From: Shinella sumterensis
GTDB lineage: Bacteria > Pseudomonadota > Alphaproteobacteria > Rhizobiales > Rhizobiaceae
Assembly: GCF_004514425.2 (NCBI RefSeq)
Contig: NZ_MYFN02000006.1
Span: forward strand, 183,780 to 247,779
DNA length: 64,000 nt
Direction: 5' to 3'
A program made the position numbers and the translations under genes. Of the stretch, positions 38,702-48,221 are shown piece by piece (the stretch's first letter is position 1; each line of letters starts with the position of its first letter). Under the pieces are notes generated by a model. That model had not been told where the DNA came from. It was given only the letters and a program-made list of their open reading frames with translations, and did no database searches.

Positions 38702-39693
38702 CACTCTTCCTCATCCGCCGTATTCTGATCGAAACCGAACAGGTTCCACGTCTGCACCATGTGCGGGGGCAGAGGCGCCGTCACGCGCAGGCGCCCGCCA
38801 TTGGGATGGGGAATGTCGATGTGACGCGCATGCAGATGCAGCCGGTTCTGCACCCCGCCCGGGAAATTCCAGTTCACGTCCGCATCGAAATATTTGGGGT
38901 CGCCGAGAATGGGGTGGCCGATGTGCAGAGCGTGGACGCGCAGCTGGTGCGTGCGGCCGGTATAGGGCTCCATCTCCAGCCACGCAAAATTCTGCCCCGC
39001 CTGCTCGACGACGCGGTAGAAAGAGACGGCGTGGTCTGCACCGTCCTCGCCATGCCTGGCGATGCGCATGCGATCGCCATCCGGTGTCTGCTCCTTGACG
39101 AGCCAGGTGGAAATCTTGTCCTCGCGCTTCTTCGGCACGCCCTTGACCAGCGACCAGTAGGTCTTCTTGGTGTCGCGCTCGCGAAACGCAGCCGTGAGCT
39201 TCTGCGCGGCACCGCGCGTGCGGGCGATGACGAGAACGCCCGAGGTGTCGCGGTCGAGGCGGTGCACGAGGCGCGGCTTCTCGCCCTTCTGGCTCGTCCA
39301 GGCTTCCAGCATCTGGTCGATATGACGCGTGACGCCCGAGCCGCCCTGTACGGCGATGCCGGCGGGCTTGTTGAGCACGAACACCTTGTCGTCCTCGTGC
39401 AGCAGCATGCGCGACAGGAGTTCGCCGTCCGGGGAATGCTTGAGGTCGCGCCCGGCAATCGGCCCGGATTTCACGGCCTTCGGATCGACATCCATGGGCG
39501 GAATGCGGATCATCTGTCCGGGCTGCACGCGCGTATCGCTTTTCGCGCGCCCGCCATCGATGCGGACCTGCCCGGAGCGCAGCAATTTCTGGAGCGGACC
39601 GAAGCCGAGCCCCGGATAGTGGACCTTGAACCACCGGTCGAGGCGCATGCCCGCCTCGTCGTTCTCCACCTGCTTGTGTTCGATGCCTGCCAT
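38701..39693 (-). CDS. RluC/RluD-family pseudouridine synthase
   Basis: 330 residues. An S4 RNA-binding domain (about 14-75, RLDRWFKVHYPGLGFGPLQKLL in parts) precedes the catalytic domain. The catalytic Asp is in PRLVHRLDRDTSGVLVIAR (about 140-158), and PYTGRTHQLRVHALHIGHPI is the second signature. It is most like RluC, which makes pseudouridines in 23S rRNA; RluC against RluD cannot be settled by reading. Coupled to the HAD gene. Confidence 0.93.
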   Translation of the reverse strand: MAGIEHKQVENDEAGMRLDRWFKVHYPGLGFGPLQKLLRSGQVRIDGGRAKSDTRVQPGQMIRIPPMDVDPKAVKSGPIAGRDLKHSPDGELLSRMLLHEDDKVFVLNKPAGIAVQGGSGVTRHIDQMLEAWTSQKGEKPRLVHRLDRDTSGVLVIARTRGAAQKLTAAFRERDTKKTYWSLVKGVPKKREDKISTWLVKEQTPDGDRMRIARHGEDGADHAVSFYRVVEQAGQNFAWLEMEPYTGRTHQLRVHALHIGHPILGDPKYFDADVNWNFPGGVQNRLHLHARHIDIPHPNGGRLRVTAPLPPHMVQTWNLFGFDQNTADEEE

Positions 39694-39739
39694 GTCAGCC
39701 TTCTTTCGTTGCGCCGCTCATAGCGCAAGAACGAAGGAA

Positions 39740-39976
39740 TTAGAAGGCGCGGAAGGTCAGTGTCGTCAGGGAACGCACGATGCCGGGAATGGACGCGACA
39801 TGATCGTTGATGAACTTGCCGATATCCTCTTCGCTTTCGACATAGATCTTGAGCAGCAGATCGAACTCGCCGCTCGTCGAATAGAGCTCCGAGATGAGCT
39901 CGGTCGCGTAAAGCGCATCCGCCACTTCATAGGTCTTGCCCGGAGCGCATTGCAGTTGCACGAAAATCGGCTTCAT
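39740..39976 (-). CDS. Stand-alone Lrp/AsnC ligand-binding (RAM) domain protein
   Basis: 78 residues from ATG 39976. It is only the alpha-beta RAM domain of Lrp-family regulators (FVQLQCAPGKTYEVADAL, then SGEFDLLLKIYVESEEDIGKFI), with no helix-turn-helix. Such proteins form rings and may bind amino acids or modulate a partner regulator. Function unknown. Confidence 0.9.
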   Translation of the reverse strand: MKPIFVQLQCAPGKTYEVADALYATELISELYSTSGEFDLLLKIYVESEEDIGKFINDHVASIPGIVRSLTTLTFRAF

Positions 39977-40184
39977 CGGTCCTCCCGCGCCATCGGCGGC
40001 ATGCTTGAGCCGCGCGATCCCGGCGGCATTCCGCAATCCTTATGGCGGAATTGGCACCGCAAAGGCAAGACCGCGAGAGGACGCCGGCATCCGTTAAAAT
40101 TCGATGAAAATACGACCATCACAATTCACCGCAGCGAAATTCCCGACTGATAGGGTCTGCCATCCGACCAACCGTTGAAATGCC

Positions 40185-40472
40185 ATGACCCAGATCGTGA
40201 CAGTCTCTCCGGCAACCGCCGCCTATGCCGCGCTCGGCGCGAAGACCACCACGCGGAGCCATACGCTCTTCGAGGAACGCATCCATCACTGGAGCGAGGA
40301 TGCGAAGGTGCGCGGCGATGCGCGCGTGGTCGCCGTCCTCAACGTCATCCAGCCCCCGGCGCTTGCGCTCGCCCTCCTCACGGCGCCGCAACTGCGCCCC
40401 CAGGTCACGGTCGCCGAAGCGCAGCGCCAATATGACGAGAACGGTCGGGAAATCCCGCCCGACGTCGACTGA
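40185..40472 (+). CDS. Conserved hypothetical protein, 95 residues
   Basis: No recognised family. The segment RSHTLFEERIHHWSEDAKVR is charged and helical, AVLNVIQPPALALALLTAPQLR is hydrophobic but Pro-broken, and the tail is acidic. Coding use resembles neighbours and a clean terminator follows the stop, which supports expression. The start at ATG 40185 lacks a strong ribosome site. Confidence 0.65.
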   Translation: MTQIVTVSPATAAYAALGAKTTTRSHTLFEERIHHWSEDAKVRGDARVVAVLNVIQPPALALALLTAPQLRPQVTVAEAQRQYDENGREIPPDVD

Positions 40473-40505
40473 TACCTCCCCGACAACAGCCGTCCCAAAC
40501 ACCTC

Positions 40506-40532
40506 GCCCCCGTTTCCGGGGGCTTTCTTTTT
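40506..40532 (+). terminator. Intrinsic terminator after the 95-residue gene
   Basis: GCCCCC (40506-40511) and GGGGGC (40518-40523) flank a GTTTCC loop and are followed by TTTCTTTTT. Typical rho-independent form. Confidence 0.9.
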
Positions 40533-40633
40533 GCAATAGCGACGGGCCCACAGACCGCCGGCATCACTACCCGCTTGCGTGCAAAGATTTGCAATCCTAC
40601 ACTACCTTTGCGGGAATATTGGGAGACGTTGTG

Positions 40634-41259
40634 ATGGGTGGCAGGAACAAAAGCAAAGACGGCGACTGGGAATTTCCTTTTACAGACCTCGGCTACCATT
40701 GGGAGCTTCGCGATGCGAGTGGCGCTTTAATCGGTCGATCGGCCATGGCGTTTCCGACAGAACGTGCGTGCCGTGAGAATGCTCTTGCGCACAGTAAGGC
40801 GAAGCCACCTGTCATCGACGTCAAACCCGACGAACCACCGGTAGACGTAGCCGACATGCGCGCCAATATCAGGATGCTCGAAGAGTGGCGTGAGAGCAAA
40901 GCGCAAGCCCGGATGGCCGGCTTCGCCGAGGGTGTCGCCTCGTCTTTCAAACACCCGGTCGGCAACCGCGGTGCTGCGCAGACCTGGTACGTCTATATCC
41001 TCGCCACAGAGCAGGGCAAACTCCTCATCCACGTCGGAGCTGGCATTCCCGGCCGCGTCATCAACTTCGCGAGAAACCCAATTCACGCATCAAGCCCGAA
41101 GGGAAAACGCTGCTTTGGTGCGAAAGGCATGATAGCGAAGAAAGCGCCCTGAGCCGGCAGAAGGAGATGCGAGAATGGTCACGCGACGTTAAGATCGGCT
41201 TCATCAAGGCGACCAATTCCGGCTGGAACGACATCTCTGAAAGCTTCCCGGCGGGGTAG
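40634..41259 (+). pseudogene. GIY-YIG domain gene split across two frames (frameshifted, or using -1 frameshifting)
   Basis: Start ATG 40634 has GGGAG 8 bases upstream. The zero frame runs to a stop at 41150-41152. Residues about 14-60 (YHWELRDASGALIGRSAMAF, in part) resemble the DUF1508/YegP fold. A linker follows, then WYVYILATEQGKLL and GIPGRV, the start of a GIY-YIG-type domain. The rest of that domain, KTLLWCERHDSEESAL and SRQKEMREWSRDVKIG, is in the -1 frame and ends at TAG 41257-41259. One reading-frame change near 41,075 joins them into about 208 residues. A single-base loss, a sequencing error or programmed frameshifting could explain it. GC use is lower than in neighbours, hinting at transfer. 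Confidence 0.75.
41074..41122 (+). other. Candidate -1 ribosomal frameshift signal
   Basis: A AAC CCA (41074-41080) lies in the zero frame and fits the X-XXY-YYZ slippery form. After a 5-base spacer, arms 41086-41094 and 41114-41122 can pair over 9 bases (two G-T). A -1 slip here leads exactly into the frame that completes the GIY-YIG domain. This heptamer is not among the efficient bacterial sites, so the role is unproven. Confidence 0.4.
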
Positions 41260-41365
41260 CCGGCCAGGTTGTCATTGCGGTGCGGGATTGCACGGGCTAC
41301 ATGCGAACTTCCCGTTACGGGGAATCGCCTTGACGGCTTATCCCGTGATGCAGAAGGAACCGCCG

Positions 41366-42358
41366 ATGCCCACAGCACCGCGCAAGGGAGCGATCGCCCT
41401 CGCCTACCGTGTTTTCGTCCTGCCGGGCGTCATTGCCTATCTTTTCGCCGTAAGCACCGTCGTGCTTGCTGCCGATCGCTTCTGGCTTGTGGACCTCGTC
41501 ACCTTCGCCTGGCCCTACGTCGTCGCCGTCGGCGTGCTGCTGACCGTCGCGGCCTTCCTGACCCGCCGCATCAAGGCCATCACCATGGCGGTCATCGGCC
41601 TTGCCGTCGCGCTCCTGCCGGCCGCCGACGTGCCCACCGCGCGCGCCTCGTCCGCGCAAGGCGGCATCAAGGTGATGACCGCGAATATCTTCGGCGACAA
41701 CATCAAGGATCGTACCGCCTTCCTCGCCCTGTTGAAGCAGGAACGGCCTGACATCGTCGTCCTCGAAGAGACCAGTCCGGCTTGGGAACGGCTCCTGTCG
41801 TCATCCGGGCTCTATCCCTATGAGAGCAGCACGGAGGCGATGCTGCGGGACGCGCTCAAAGTCTATTCGACCCTGCCCATTCGCGCCGAAACGGAACTGA
41901 AGCGCGCCGTCACCGAGCCTCAGGCCTATAAGCAGCCGCTGCGGCTGGAACTGGACCTCGCGGGAAAGCCGCTTTTCCTTTACGCCTTCCACCCGGAAAC
42001 GCCACGGCGGCTCTGGCAGTGGCGTGACCGCAACGCTTACCTCTCGGCGGCCGCCGATGCCGTGAAAGGCGATCTCGAACGGGCACCGGTGATCGTTGCC
42101 GGCGACTGGAATACGCCGACATGGTCGCCCTTCTTCCGCACCTTCCTCCAGCAATCGGGCCTGGCCTCGACGGCGGTCGGATGGCTGCAGCCGGTCACCC
42201 GCTTCACCATGAAGCTCGAGGCGCTCGCCTATATCGGTTCCACAATCGACCATATTGCCGTTTCGCCCGACATCTTCCTGCGCGACCATCGTCTGGGCCC
42301 CGCCTTCGGCTCGAACCACCGCCCTGTCATCGTCGAACTGACCCTGCCGCAAACCTGA
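41366..42358 (+). CDS. Membrane-anchored endonuclease/exonuclease/phosphatase family protein
   Basis: 330 residues from ATG 41366, with AAGGA about 8 bases upstream; an earlier TTG frame is possible. Three hydrophobic segments (about 15-85) anchor the protein. The EEP domain follows: VMTANIFGDN (metal Asn), DIVVLEETSPAW (metal Glu), VIVAGDWNTPTWSPFF (Asp, Asn), STIDHIAVS and GSNHRPVIVEL (His). The domain is likely periplasmic; its substrate could be nucleic acid or a phospho-compound. Confidence 0.88.
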   Translation: MPTAPRKGAIALAYRVFVLPGVIAYLFAVSTVVLAADRFWLVDLVTFAWPYVVAVGVLLTVAAFLTRRIKAITMAVIGLAVALLPAADVPTARASSAQGGIKVMTANIFGDNIKDRTAFLALLKQERPDIVVLEETSPAWERLLSSSGLYPYESSTEAMLRDALKVYSTLPIRAETELKRAVTEPQAYKQPLRLELDLAGKPLFLYAFHPETPRRLWQWRDRNAYLSAAADAVKGDLERAPVIVAGDWNTPTWSPFFRTFLQQSGLASTAVGWLQPVTRFTMKLEALAYIGSTIDHIAVSPDIFLRDHRLGPAFGSNHRPVIVELTLPQT

Positions 42359-42419
42359 GGCCTCGCCGCGCCGGAAAAACACGCTATCTTGCATGTGTAC
42401 CCGCAACGAGGAGACGACG

Positions 42420-42590
42420 ATGACGACCAGGAAGGACAGCCCGAAAGCCTCGCTCGAACAGGAGCGTGCCCGGCAGAAGGAAAAGAGCCCGAAGGCCGAG
42501 CAGGACGATTACCTGGAAGAGGCGCTGGAAGAGACCTTTCCCGCCAGCGACCCCATCGCGCCGGGCGATGTGAAGGATCACGCCAAGTGA
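42420..42590 (+). CDS. Small acidic protein with ETFPASDP motif
   Basis: 56 residues from ATG 42420 with GAGGAG upstream; ATG 42393 is less likely. It is highly charged and probably disordered, with a C-terminal LEEALEETFPASDPIAPGD. Short proteins with this ending are common in rhizobia and have no known role. It is 13 bases from the next gene and probably co-transcribed with it. Confidence 0.7.
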   Translation: MTTRKDSPKASLEQERARQKEKSPKAEQDDYLEEALEETFPASDPIAPGDVKDHAK

Positions 42591-42603
42591 GCGGAACCGC
42601 AGC

Positions 42604-43239
42604 GTGACCGGCCGCTTTCTCTTCACCGGCCCTGATAATGCGCCGGTGACGCTGCTTCTGGCCCATGGCAGCGGCGCCCCGATGGATTCGCCGGCCATGA
42701 ACGCCGCCGCAGAGGCGCTGGCGGCGCAAGGCTTGCGTGTCGCGCGGTTCGAATTCTCCTACATGGCGGCACGGCGCACGGATGGTGGCCGCCGTCCGCC
42801 ACCCAAGGCGGAGACGCTGAACCCGGAATTCCGTGCGGCCGTTTCCGCGCTCGGCGCAACGAGTCCGCTGGTCATCGGCGGCAAGTCGATGGGCGGGCGT
42901 GTCGCCAGCATGGTGGCGGACGACCTCCACGCCGCCGGACGCATCGCCGGCCTGCTCTGTCTCGGCTACCCGTTCCACCCGCCGGAAAAACCGACGCAAC
43001 TGCGCACCGCCCATCTGATGACGCTGCAGACACCGGCGCTCATCTGCCAAGGCACGCGCGATCCCTTCGGCACGAAGGAAGAGGTGGCCGCCTATGACCT
43101 GCCCGAACGCATCCGCCTGCTCTGGCTCGAAGACGGCGATCACGACCTGAAGCCGCGCAAGTCCATTTCCGGCTTCTCCGCCGCCGACCATCTCGCGACG
43201 ATGGCGAGCACGGTGAAGGCGTGGACGACAACGCTCTGA
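42604..43239 (+). CDS. Alpha/beta hydrolase, KANL3/Tex30-like
   Basis: 211 residues from a GTG start. An oxyanion-type LLLAHGSGAPMDSP is near 20, the nucleophile elbow GGKSMGGRVAS near 93, and the acid and base are in ICQGTRDPFG and LEDGDHDLK. This matches the KANL3/Tex30 branch of small hydrolases. Substrate unknown. Confidence 0.86.
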   Translation: MTGRFLFTGPDNAPVTLLLAHGSGAPMDSPAMNAAAEALAAQGLRVARFEFSYMAARRTDGGRRPPPKAETLNPEFRAAVSALGATSPLVIGGKSMGGRVASMVADDLHAAGRIAGLLCLGYPFHPPEKPTQLRTAHLMTLQTPALICQGTRDPFGTKEEVAAYDLPERIRLLWLEDGDHDLKPRKSISGFSAADHLATMASTVKAWTTTL

Positions 43240-43363
43240 CAGACCGTCGAGCGAAGCTGAGGGATCGATTCAACGGCTTGACGAATTGAATCCGCTTGTC
43301 CTTGCAAGACGTTGAAACACGATCCATTTTCGACAAAGGGAACATTAACCGGACCGTGCCATC

Positions 43364-43711
43364 ATGCCGCCGTATCACTACGACGCCGGGCAAGCCATGA
43401 CGCACAGCTTTCCTTACACGCACTACGACCTCGACATGCAGCGCTCCGGGACGGTCATCGAAATCACGCTGTCGTCCATCGCCAATGTGCGCCTGATGAC
43501 CCACGGCAATTTCGATCTCTTCAAGAACGCGCGTCAGCACAAGTTTCTCGGCGGGGTGGCCAAGCAATCGCCAATCCGGCTGAAGATCCCGCAGAGCGGC
43601 CACTGGCACGTCGTGGTGGATATGGAAGGACATCCGGGCAAGGCGCAATCCTCGATCAAGATCGTGCCGAAGGGTCCGGAGAAGCCGGCGCAGCGCTTCA
43701 ACGCCGCGTAA
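43364..43711 (+). CDS. DUF1883 family protein
   Basis: 115 residues from ATG 43364; ATG 43397 (MTHSFPYTHYDL) would match the family start better but neither has a good ribosome site. The conserved beta-rich core is HYDLDMQRSGTVIEITLSS, ANVRLMTHGNFDLFK, and IPQSGHWHVVVDMEG. Function unknown. It is convergent with rarA, 6 bases apart. Confidence 0.85.
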   Translation: MPPYHYDAGQAMTHSFPYTHYDLDMQRSGTVIEITLSSIANVRLMTHGNFDLFKNARQHKFLGGVAKQSPIRLKIPQSGHWHVVVDMEGHPGKAQSSIKIVPKGPEKPAQRFNAA

Positions 43712-43717
43712 CGCTCC

Positions 43718-45025
43718 CTAGCTGCGCTCGCGGCGCAGCTTCGCCCACCATTCCAGCCGCTTGCGCAGCTCGCGCTCGAAACCGCGCTCCGGCGGATCAT
43801 AGAAGGTTCTGCGGCCCATCTTCTCCGGGAAATAATCCTGGCCGGAAAACGCATCCGGCTGGTCATGGTCGTAGAGGTAACCGTCGCTATAGCCCTCGCC
43901 CTTCATGAGCTTGGTCGGCGCGTTGAGGATGTGCTTGGGCGGCAGCAGCGAACCGTTTTCCTTCGCCGCGCGCATGGCCGATTTGTACGCGGTATAGACG
44001 GCGTTGGACTTCGGCGCGGTCGCGAGATAGACGCAGGCCTGCGCCAGCGCCAGTTCGCCCTCCGGCGAGCCCAGGAAGTCGTAGGCGTCCTTGGCGGCAT
44101 TGCACACGACAAGCGCCTGCGGATCGGCAAGGCCGATATCCTCGACAGCCATGCGCACCATGCGCCTGCACAGGAACAGCGGATCCTCCCCCGCATCCAG
44201 CATGCGGGTGAGATAATAGAGCGACGCATCCGGGTCCGAACCGCGCACGGCCTTGTGCAGCGCGGAGATAAGATTGTAATGGCCGTCCTGCGACTTGTCG
44301 TAGACGGGCGCGCGGCGCTGCACGATGCGAAAGAGGTCGTCCTGCCCGAAGGTCTCGCCGGGGCGCGCGGCGCGCCAGACCTCCTCGGCCAGCGTCAGCA
44401 CAGCGCGGCCGTCGCCGTCGGCCATGCGCAGGAGCGAAGCGCGCGCCTCCTCGTCCAGCGGCAGCGGCTTATCCTCCGCCGTCTCCGCCCGTTTCAGCAG
44501 CTCTTCCAGGCTTTGCTCGTCATGGGGCTTGAAGGTCAGCACGCGTGCGCGCGACAGAAGCGCCGCATTCAGCTCGAAAGAGGGGTTTTCGGTCGTGGCG
44601 CCGACGAGCACGATGGTGCCGTCTTCCATGACCGGCAGGAAACTGTCCTGCTGGGCGCGGTTGAAGCGGTGGATCTCGTCGACGAAGAGCAATGTCTGGC
44701 GGCCGCCCATGCGGCGCGCCCGCGCCGCTTCGAAGACCTTCTTGAGATCAGCCACGCCGGAGAAGATCGCGGATATCTGCTCGAAGGCGAGCCCCGTCTC
44801 GCCGGACAGCAGCCGTGCCACCGTCGTCTTGCCGGTGCCGGGCGGCCCCCAGAAAATCATCGAGCCGAGCGAGCCCGCCTCGATCATGCGCGAAAGCACA
44901 CCGTCAGGCCCGGTCAGGTGTTCCTGGCCGGAGACTTCGCCCAGCGTGCGCGGACGCAGGCGGTCGGCCAGAGGCCGTTTTGCCGCCATGTCCTCGGGTT
45001 CACGCGGGGCGAAGAGGTCGCTCAT
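43718..45025 (-). CDS. rarA: Replication-associated recombination protein A (RarA/MgsA)
   Basis: 435 residues. This AAA+ ATPase of the WRNIP1 family acts at stalled forks. N-terminal [20 protein letters not shown], Walker [12 protein letters not shown] (about 57-67), Walker [16 protein letters not shown], sensor 1 [15 protein letters not shown]. The C-terminal part has the family's [19 protein letters not shown] and the tetramerisation domain. Its start overlaps the protease stop by 4 bases. Confidence 0.96.
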   Translation of the reverse strand: MSDLFAPREPEDMAAKRPLADRLRPRTLGEVSGQEHLTGPDGVLSRMIEAGSLGSMIFWGPPGTGKTTVARLLSGETGLAFEQISAIFSGVADLKKVFEAARARRMGGRQTLLFVDEIHRFNRAQQDSFLPVMEDGTIVLVGATTENPSFELNAALLSRARVLTFKPHDEQSLEELLKRAETAEDKPLPLDEEARASLLRMADGDGRAVLTLAEEVWRAARPGETFGQDDLFRIVQRRAPVYDKSQDGHYNLISALHKAVRGSDPDASLYYLTRMLDAGEDPLFLCRRMVRMAVEDIGLADPQALVVCNAAKDAYDFLGSPEGELALAQACVYLATAPKSNAVYTAYKSAMRAAKENGSLLPPKHILNAPTKLMKGEGYSDGYLYDHDQPDAFSGQDYFPEKMGRRTFYDPPERGFERELRKRLEWWAKLRRERS

Positions 45026-46425
45026 CGGAAAAACTGACGAATGCGCTGGCCGTCACGCTCGATCTCGACACGCCAGAAGGACGGGTTTTCGTTGACCAGC
45101 GCTTCCAGCGTCTCCGTCGTCGTCACGGGTGTACCGTTCAGCTCGATCACGATATCGCGCGGCTGGAGGCCGATACGGGCGGCGGGCGAGCCGCGATTGA
45201 CCTGCGTGACGACGACGCCTGTCGTGGTCTGGTTCGTGGGCATGCGCAGCTCGTCGGCCACGCGCGGCGAGAGATTGGCCACCACCGCGCCCGAGAAGGG
45301 ATTGCGGCCTTCGATCAGGCGTTCGTCGCGCGGGGTCGTTTCGGGTGCGCGGTCGAGGGCGAGCGTCAGTTCCTCCTGCTTGCCATTGGCGATGACGGTG
45401 ATCTTGGCCGTGCCACCGATACCGACGGTCGTCAGCCGGTAACCCAGGGCATCGGGATGCTCGACCGCGATGCCGTTGACGGCCGTGACGACCTGGCCGG
45501 GCTTCATGCCGGCCTTTTCCGCCGGGCTGCCTGCCTGCACGCGCGAAATGAGCGCGCCGCGCGCGCGGTCGAGGCCGAGCGCCTCGGCGACTTCCGATGT
45601 CACCGCATCGAAAGTCGCGCCAATGAACGGGCGGTCGAAGGTGGCATTGCCATGTTCGGCGCTTGCCACGAATGTCTTCACGAGATTGGCCGGAATGGCG
45701 AAGCCCACGCCGTTGGAGCCTCCGCCGCGCGAAAAGATCGCGGTGTTGATGCCGATGAGTTCACCGTTCATGTTGACGAGGCCGCCGCCGGAATTGCCGG
45801 GGTTGATCGCGGCATCCGTCTGGATGAAGAAGCCAAAGTCGCCGGAGCGCACCTGGTTGCGGGCAAGCGCAGATACGATGCCGCTCGTCACCGTCTGGCC
45901 GACGCCGAACGGGTTGCCAATGGCCAGCACCAGATCGCCCACCTGCACCGCGTCGCTATCGCCGAGCGGCAGGGTGGAGAATTTCACATCGCCCTTGATC
46001 TTCAGGACGGCGAGGTCGATCCGCTCGTCTTTCAGGACGACCGTGCTTTCGTACTCACGGCCATCCGCCAGCGCGACCTTGATGTCGCTGGCGCCTTCGA
46101 TAACGTGGTTGTTGGTCACCACGATGCCGTTGGCGCCGACGATGACGCCCGAGCCGAGCGAGGACTGCTTTTCACTGCGGTTGGGCATGCGCTGGCCGAA
46201 GAACTCCTCGAAGAAGGGGTCGCCTTCGAAGATGGAGCGGCGCTCGACCGACCGTTCGGCATAGACGTTGACGACCGCGTTCTCGACCTTCTTGACGAGC
46301 GGCGCGAAAGACAGCTGCATCTCCGTCCTCGATTGCGGGACGGTGCGCTCCTCTGCCGTGGCGGGCGTCACAAGCGCCAGCGCCACGAAAAGCGGGGCGG
46401 CAAACAGCATTCTGGCTTTCGACAT
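45022..46425 (-). CDS. Do family periplasmic serine endoprotease (DegP/DegQ-like)
   Basis: 467 residues. A signal peptide (about 1-24, ending TAE) precedes a trypsin-like domain. The triad is His in [12 protein letters not shown] (near 106), Asp in [11 protein letters not shown] (near 136) and Ser in [14 protein letters not shown] (near 211). Two PDZ domains follow (about 265-355 and 370-460). It is shorter than DegP paralogues and lacks their long N-terminal loop. It is coupled to rarA, a standard pairing in rhizobia. Confidence 0.94.
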   Translation of the reverse strand: MSKARMLFAAPLFVALALVTPATAEERTVPQSRTEMQLSFAPLVKKVENAVVNVYAERSVERRSIFEGDPFFEEFFGQRMPNRSEKQSSLGSGVIVGANGIVVTNNHVIEGASDIKVALADGREYESTVVLKDERIDLAVLKIKGDVKFSTLPLGDSDAVQVGDLVLAIGNPFGVGQTVTSGIVSALARNQVRSGDFGFFIQTDAAINPGNSGGGLVNMNGELIGINTAIFSRGGGSNGVGFAIPANLVKTFVASAEHGNATFDRPFIGATFDAVTSEVAEALGLDRARGALISRVQAGSPAEKAGMKPGQVVTAVNGIAVEHPDALGYRLTTVGIGGTAKITVIANGKQEELTLALDRAPETTPRDERLIEGRNPFSGAVVANLSPRVADELRMPTNQTTTGVVVTQVNRGSPAARIGLQPRDIVIELNGTPVTTTETLEALVNENPSFWRVEIERDGQRIRQFFR

Positions 46426-46623
46426 GGGCGAGTCTCCTTCGTCTGCGCGTCACGTTCAGATAGGATTTCGCAGGAAAAAAGGCAAACCGCGCCTTTGACT
46501 TCGCTCACGGCCTCTCACAGGCCGCGCACGCAAATGTGGTTGCGGAAAAAATCACCGCCATTGAAACAACGCCATCCTCCTTTACGTAGAGATGAGGGAA
46601 TACACCCGAACGGATCGCGCCCC

Positions 46624-47565
46624 ATGCCAATCTATCGCCCTCCCCGCATACCCGCCTCGGAGATCACGCCCGAGCGCTGTTTTCTCAACCGCCGCGCCTT
46701 CATCGCGACGGCGGCCGGCGGCATGCTGGCGGCAACCGCTGCGCCGGCACTCGCCTCGGCGCTGAAGGCGTCCGAGAGCCGCTACAAGGTGGATGAGAAG
46801 CTGACGCCCGAAAAGGACGTGACGACCTACAACAACTTCTATGAGTTCGGTCTCGGCAAGGGCGATCCGGCGGCGAATTCCGCAAATTTCAAGCCCACGC
46901 CCTGGACCGTGAAGGTCGATGGCCTCGTCGGCAAGCCCAGGGAGTTCGGCCTGGAGGAACTGCTGGCCATGCCGCTTGAGGATCGCGTCTACCGGATGCG
47001 TTGCGTCGAGGCCTGGTCGATGGTCATTCCCTGGGTCGGCTTTCCGCTCGCAGCCTTGCTCGACAAGGTGGAACCGCTGGGTGATGCGAAATATGTCGCC
47101 TTCGAAACGGTCGTGCGGCCGGAACAGATGCCGGGGCAGTCGGGCTACTTCCAGTCTCTGCCCTGGCCCTATGTGGAAGGCCTGCGGCTCGACGAGGCGC
47201 GCAATCCGCTGACGCTGCTTTCCGTCGGCGTCTACGGCAAGACGCTGCCCAACCAGAACGGGGCCCCCATCCGGCTCGTCGTTCCGTGGAAATATGGCTT
47301 CAAGGGCATCAAGTCGATCGTGAAGATCACGCTGACCGACAAGCAGCCACCATCCACCTGGAATATTTCCGCGCCGAACGAATACGGCTTCTATGCCAAC
47401 GTCAACCCCGAGGTGGATCATCCGCGCTGGAGCCAGGCGAGCGAAAACCGCATCGGCGAAGGTGGCTTCTTCGGCGCCAACCGTCGGCCGACGCTGCCGT
47501 TCAACGGCTATGCGGACGAGGTGGCGGGCCTGTATTCCGGCATGGACCTGCGGGCGAACTTCTGA
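46624..47565 (+). CDS. msrP: Protein-methionine-sulfoxide reductase catalytic subunit MsrP
   Basis: 313 residues from ATG 46624. The N-terminus has the Tat signal [20 protein letters not shown]. This periplasmic molybdoenzyme repairs oxidised methionine in envelope proteins. The Mo-ligand Cys is in [20 protein letters not shown] (near 127), and [16 protein letters not shown] is family-typical. The stop overlaps the msrQ start (TGATG). Its export needs the TatABC system encoded in this window. Confidence 0.96.
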   Translation: MPIYRPPRIPASEITPERCFLNRRAFIATAAGGMLAATAAPALASALKASESRYKVDEKLTPEKDVTTYNNFYEFGLGKGDPAANSANFKPTPWTVKVDGLVGKPREFGLEELLAMPLEDRVYRMRCVEAWSMVIPWVGFPLAALLDKVEPLGDAKYVAFETVVRPEQMPGQSGYFQSLPWPYVEGLRLDEARNPLTLLSVGVYGKTLPNQNGAPIRLVVPWKYGFKGIKSIVKITLTDKQPPSTWNISAPNEYGFYANVNPEVDHPRWSQASENRIGEGGFFGANRRPTLPFNGYADEVAGLYSGMDLRANF

Positions 47566-48221
47566 TGTCCGCCCTTCCCGCACTGCCGCGCAAATACCAC
47601 GCCGCCTCGATCTGGCTTCTCTACGCCGTCGGCCTTCTGCCTGCGGTGTGGGGCTTCTGGCTCGGCGCGACCGGCGGGCTTCCCGGCAACCCGGTGAAGG
47701 AGTTCGAGCACCTGCTTGGCCTCTGGGCGCTGCGCTTCCTGGTCGCGACACTTGCGATCACGCCGCTGCGTGACCTGTTCGGCATCAACTGGATCCGCTA
47801 CCGCCGCGCCCTGGGCCTGCTGGCCTTCTGGTACGTGCTGATGCACTTCCTGACCTACATGGTGCTGGACCAGTACCTGAATTTCGCGGCCATCATCGAC
47901 GATATCGTCCGGCGCCCGTTCATCACCATCGGCATGGCCGCATTCGTGATGCTCATTCCGCTGGCCTTGACGTCGAACAACTGGTCGATCCGCAGACTGG
48001 GGCTGCGCTGGGTGAAGCTTCACAGGCTCGTCTATGTCATCGCCGCCGCCGGCGTCCTGCACTTTGCCATGTCGGTGAAGGTGGTGGGTCTGGAGCCCTG
48101 GACCTACATCACGCTCGTTGCGCTACTCCTGCTGTACCGACTGCTGCGTCCGATCCTGCGCAACCGCAATCGCGGCCGACGGACAGACGCGCCGCTCCCG
48201 GGACGCGAACGGTCGGCCTGA
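47565..48221 (+). CDS. msrQ: Heme-binding membrane subunit MsrQ
   Basis: 218 residues with about six membrane segments. It passes electrons from the respiratory chain to MsrP. Heme-ligand His residues lie in ALGLLAFWYVLMHFLTY and LHRLVYVIAAAGVLHF. WALRFLVATLAITPLR is a family motif. It is coupled to msrP. Confidence 0.95.
   Translation: MSALPALPRKYHAASIWLLYAVGLLPAVWGFWLGATGGLPGNPVKEFEHLLGLWALRFLVATLAITPLRDLFGINWIRYRRALGLLAFWYVLMHFLTYMVLDQYLNFAAIIDDIVRRPFITIGMAAFVMLIPLALTSNNWSIRRLGLRWVKLHRLVYVIAAAGVLHFAMSVKVVGLEPWTYITLVALLLLYRLLRPILRNRNRGRRTDAPLPGRERSA

Noticed and set aside
44815..46623. Plus-strand frame running into msrP from far upstream
   Set aside because: The part before 46,624 is antisense to the protease and rarA genes; the Tat signal fixes the true msrP start.
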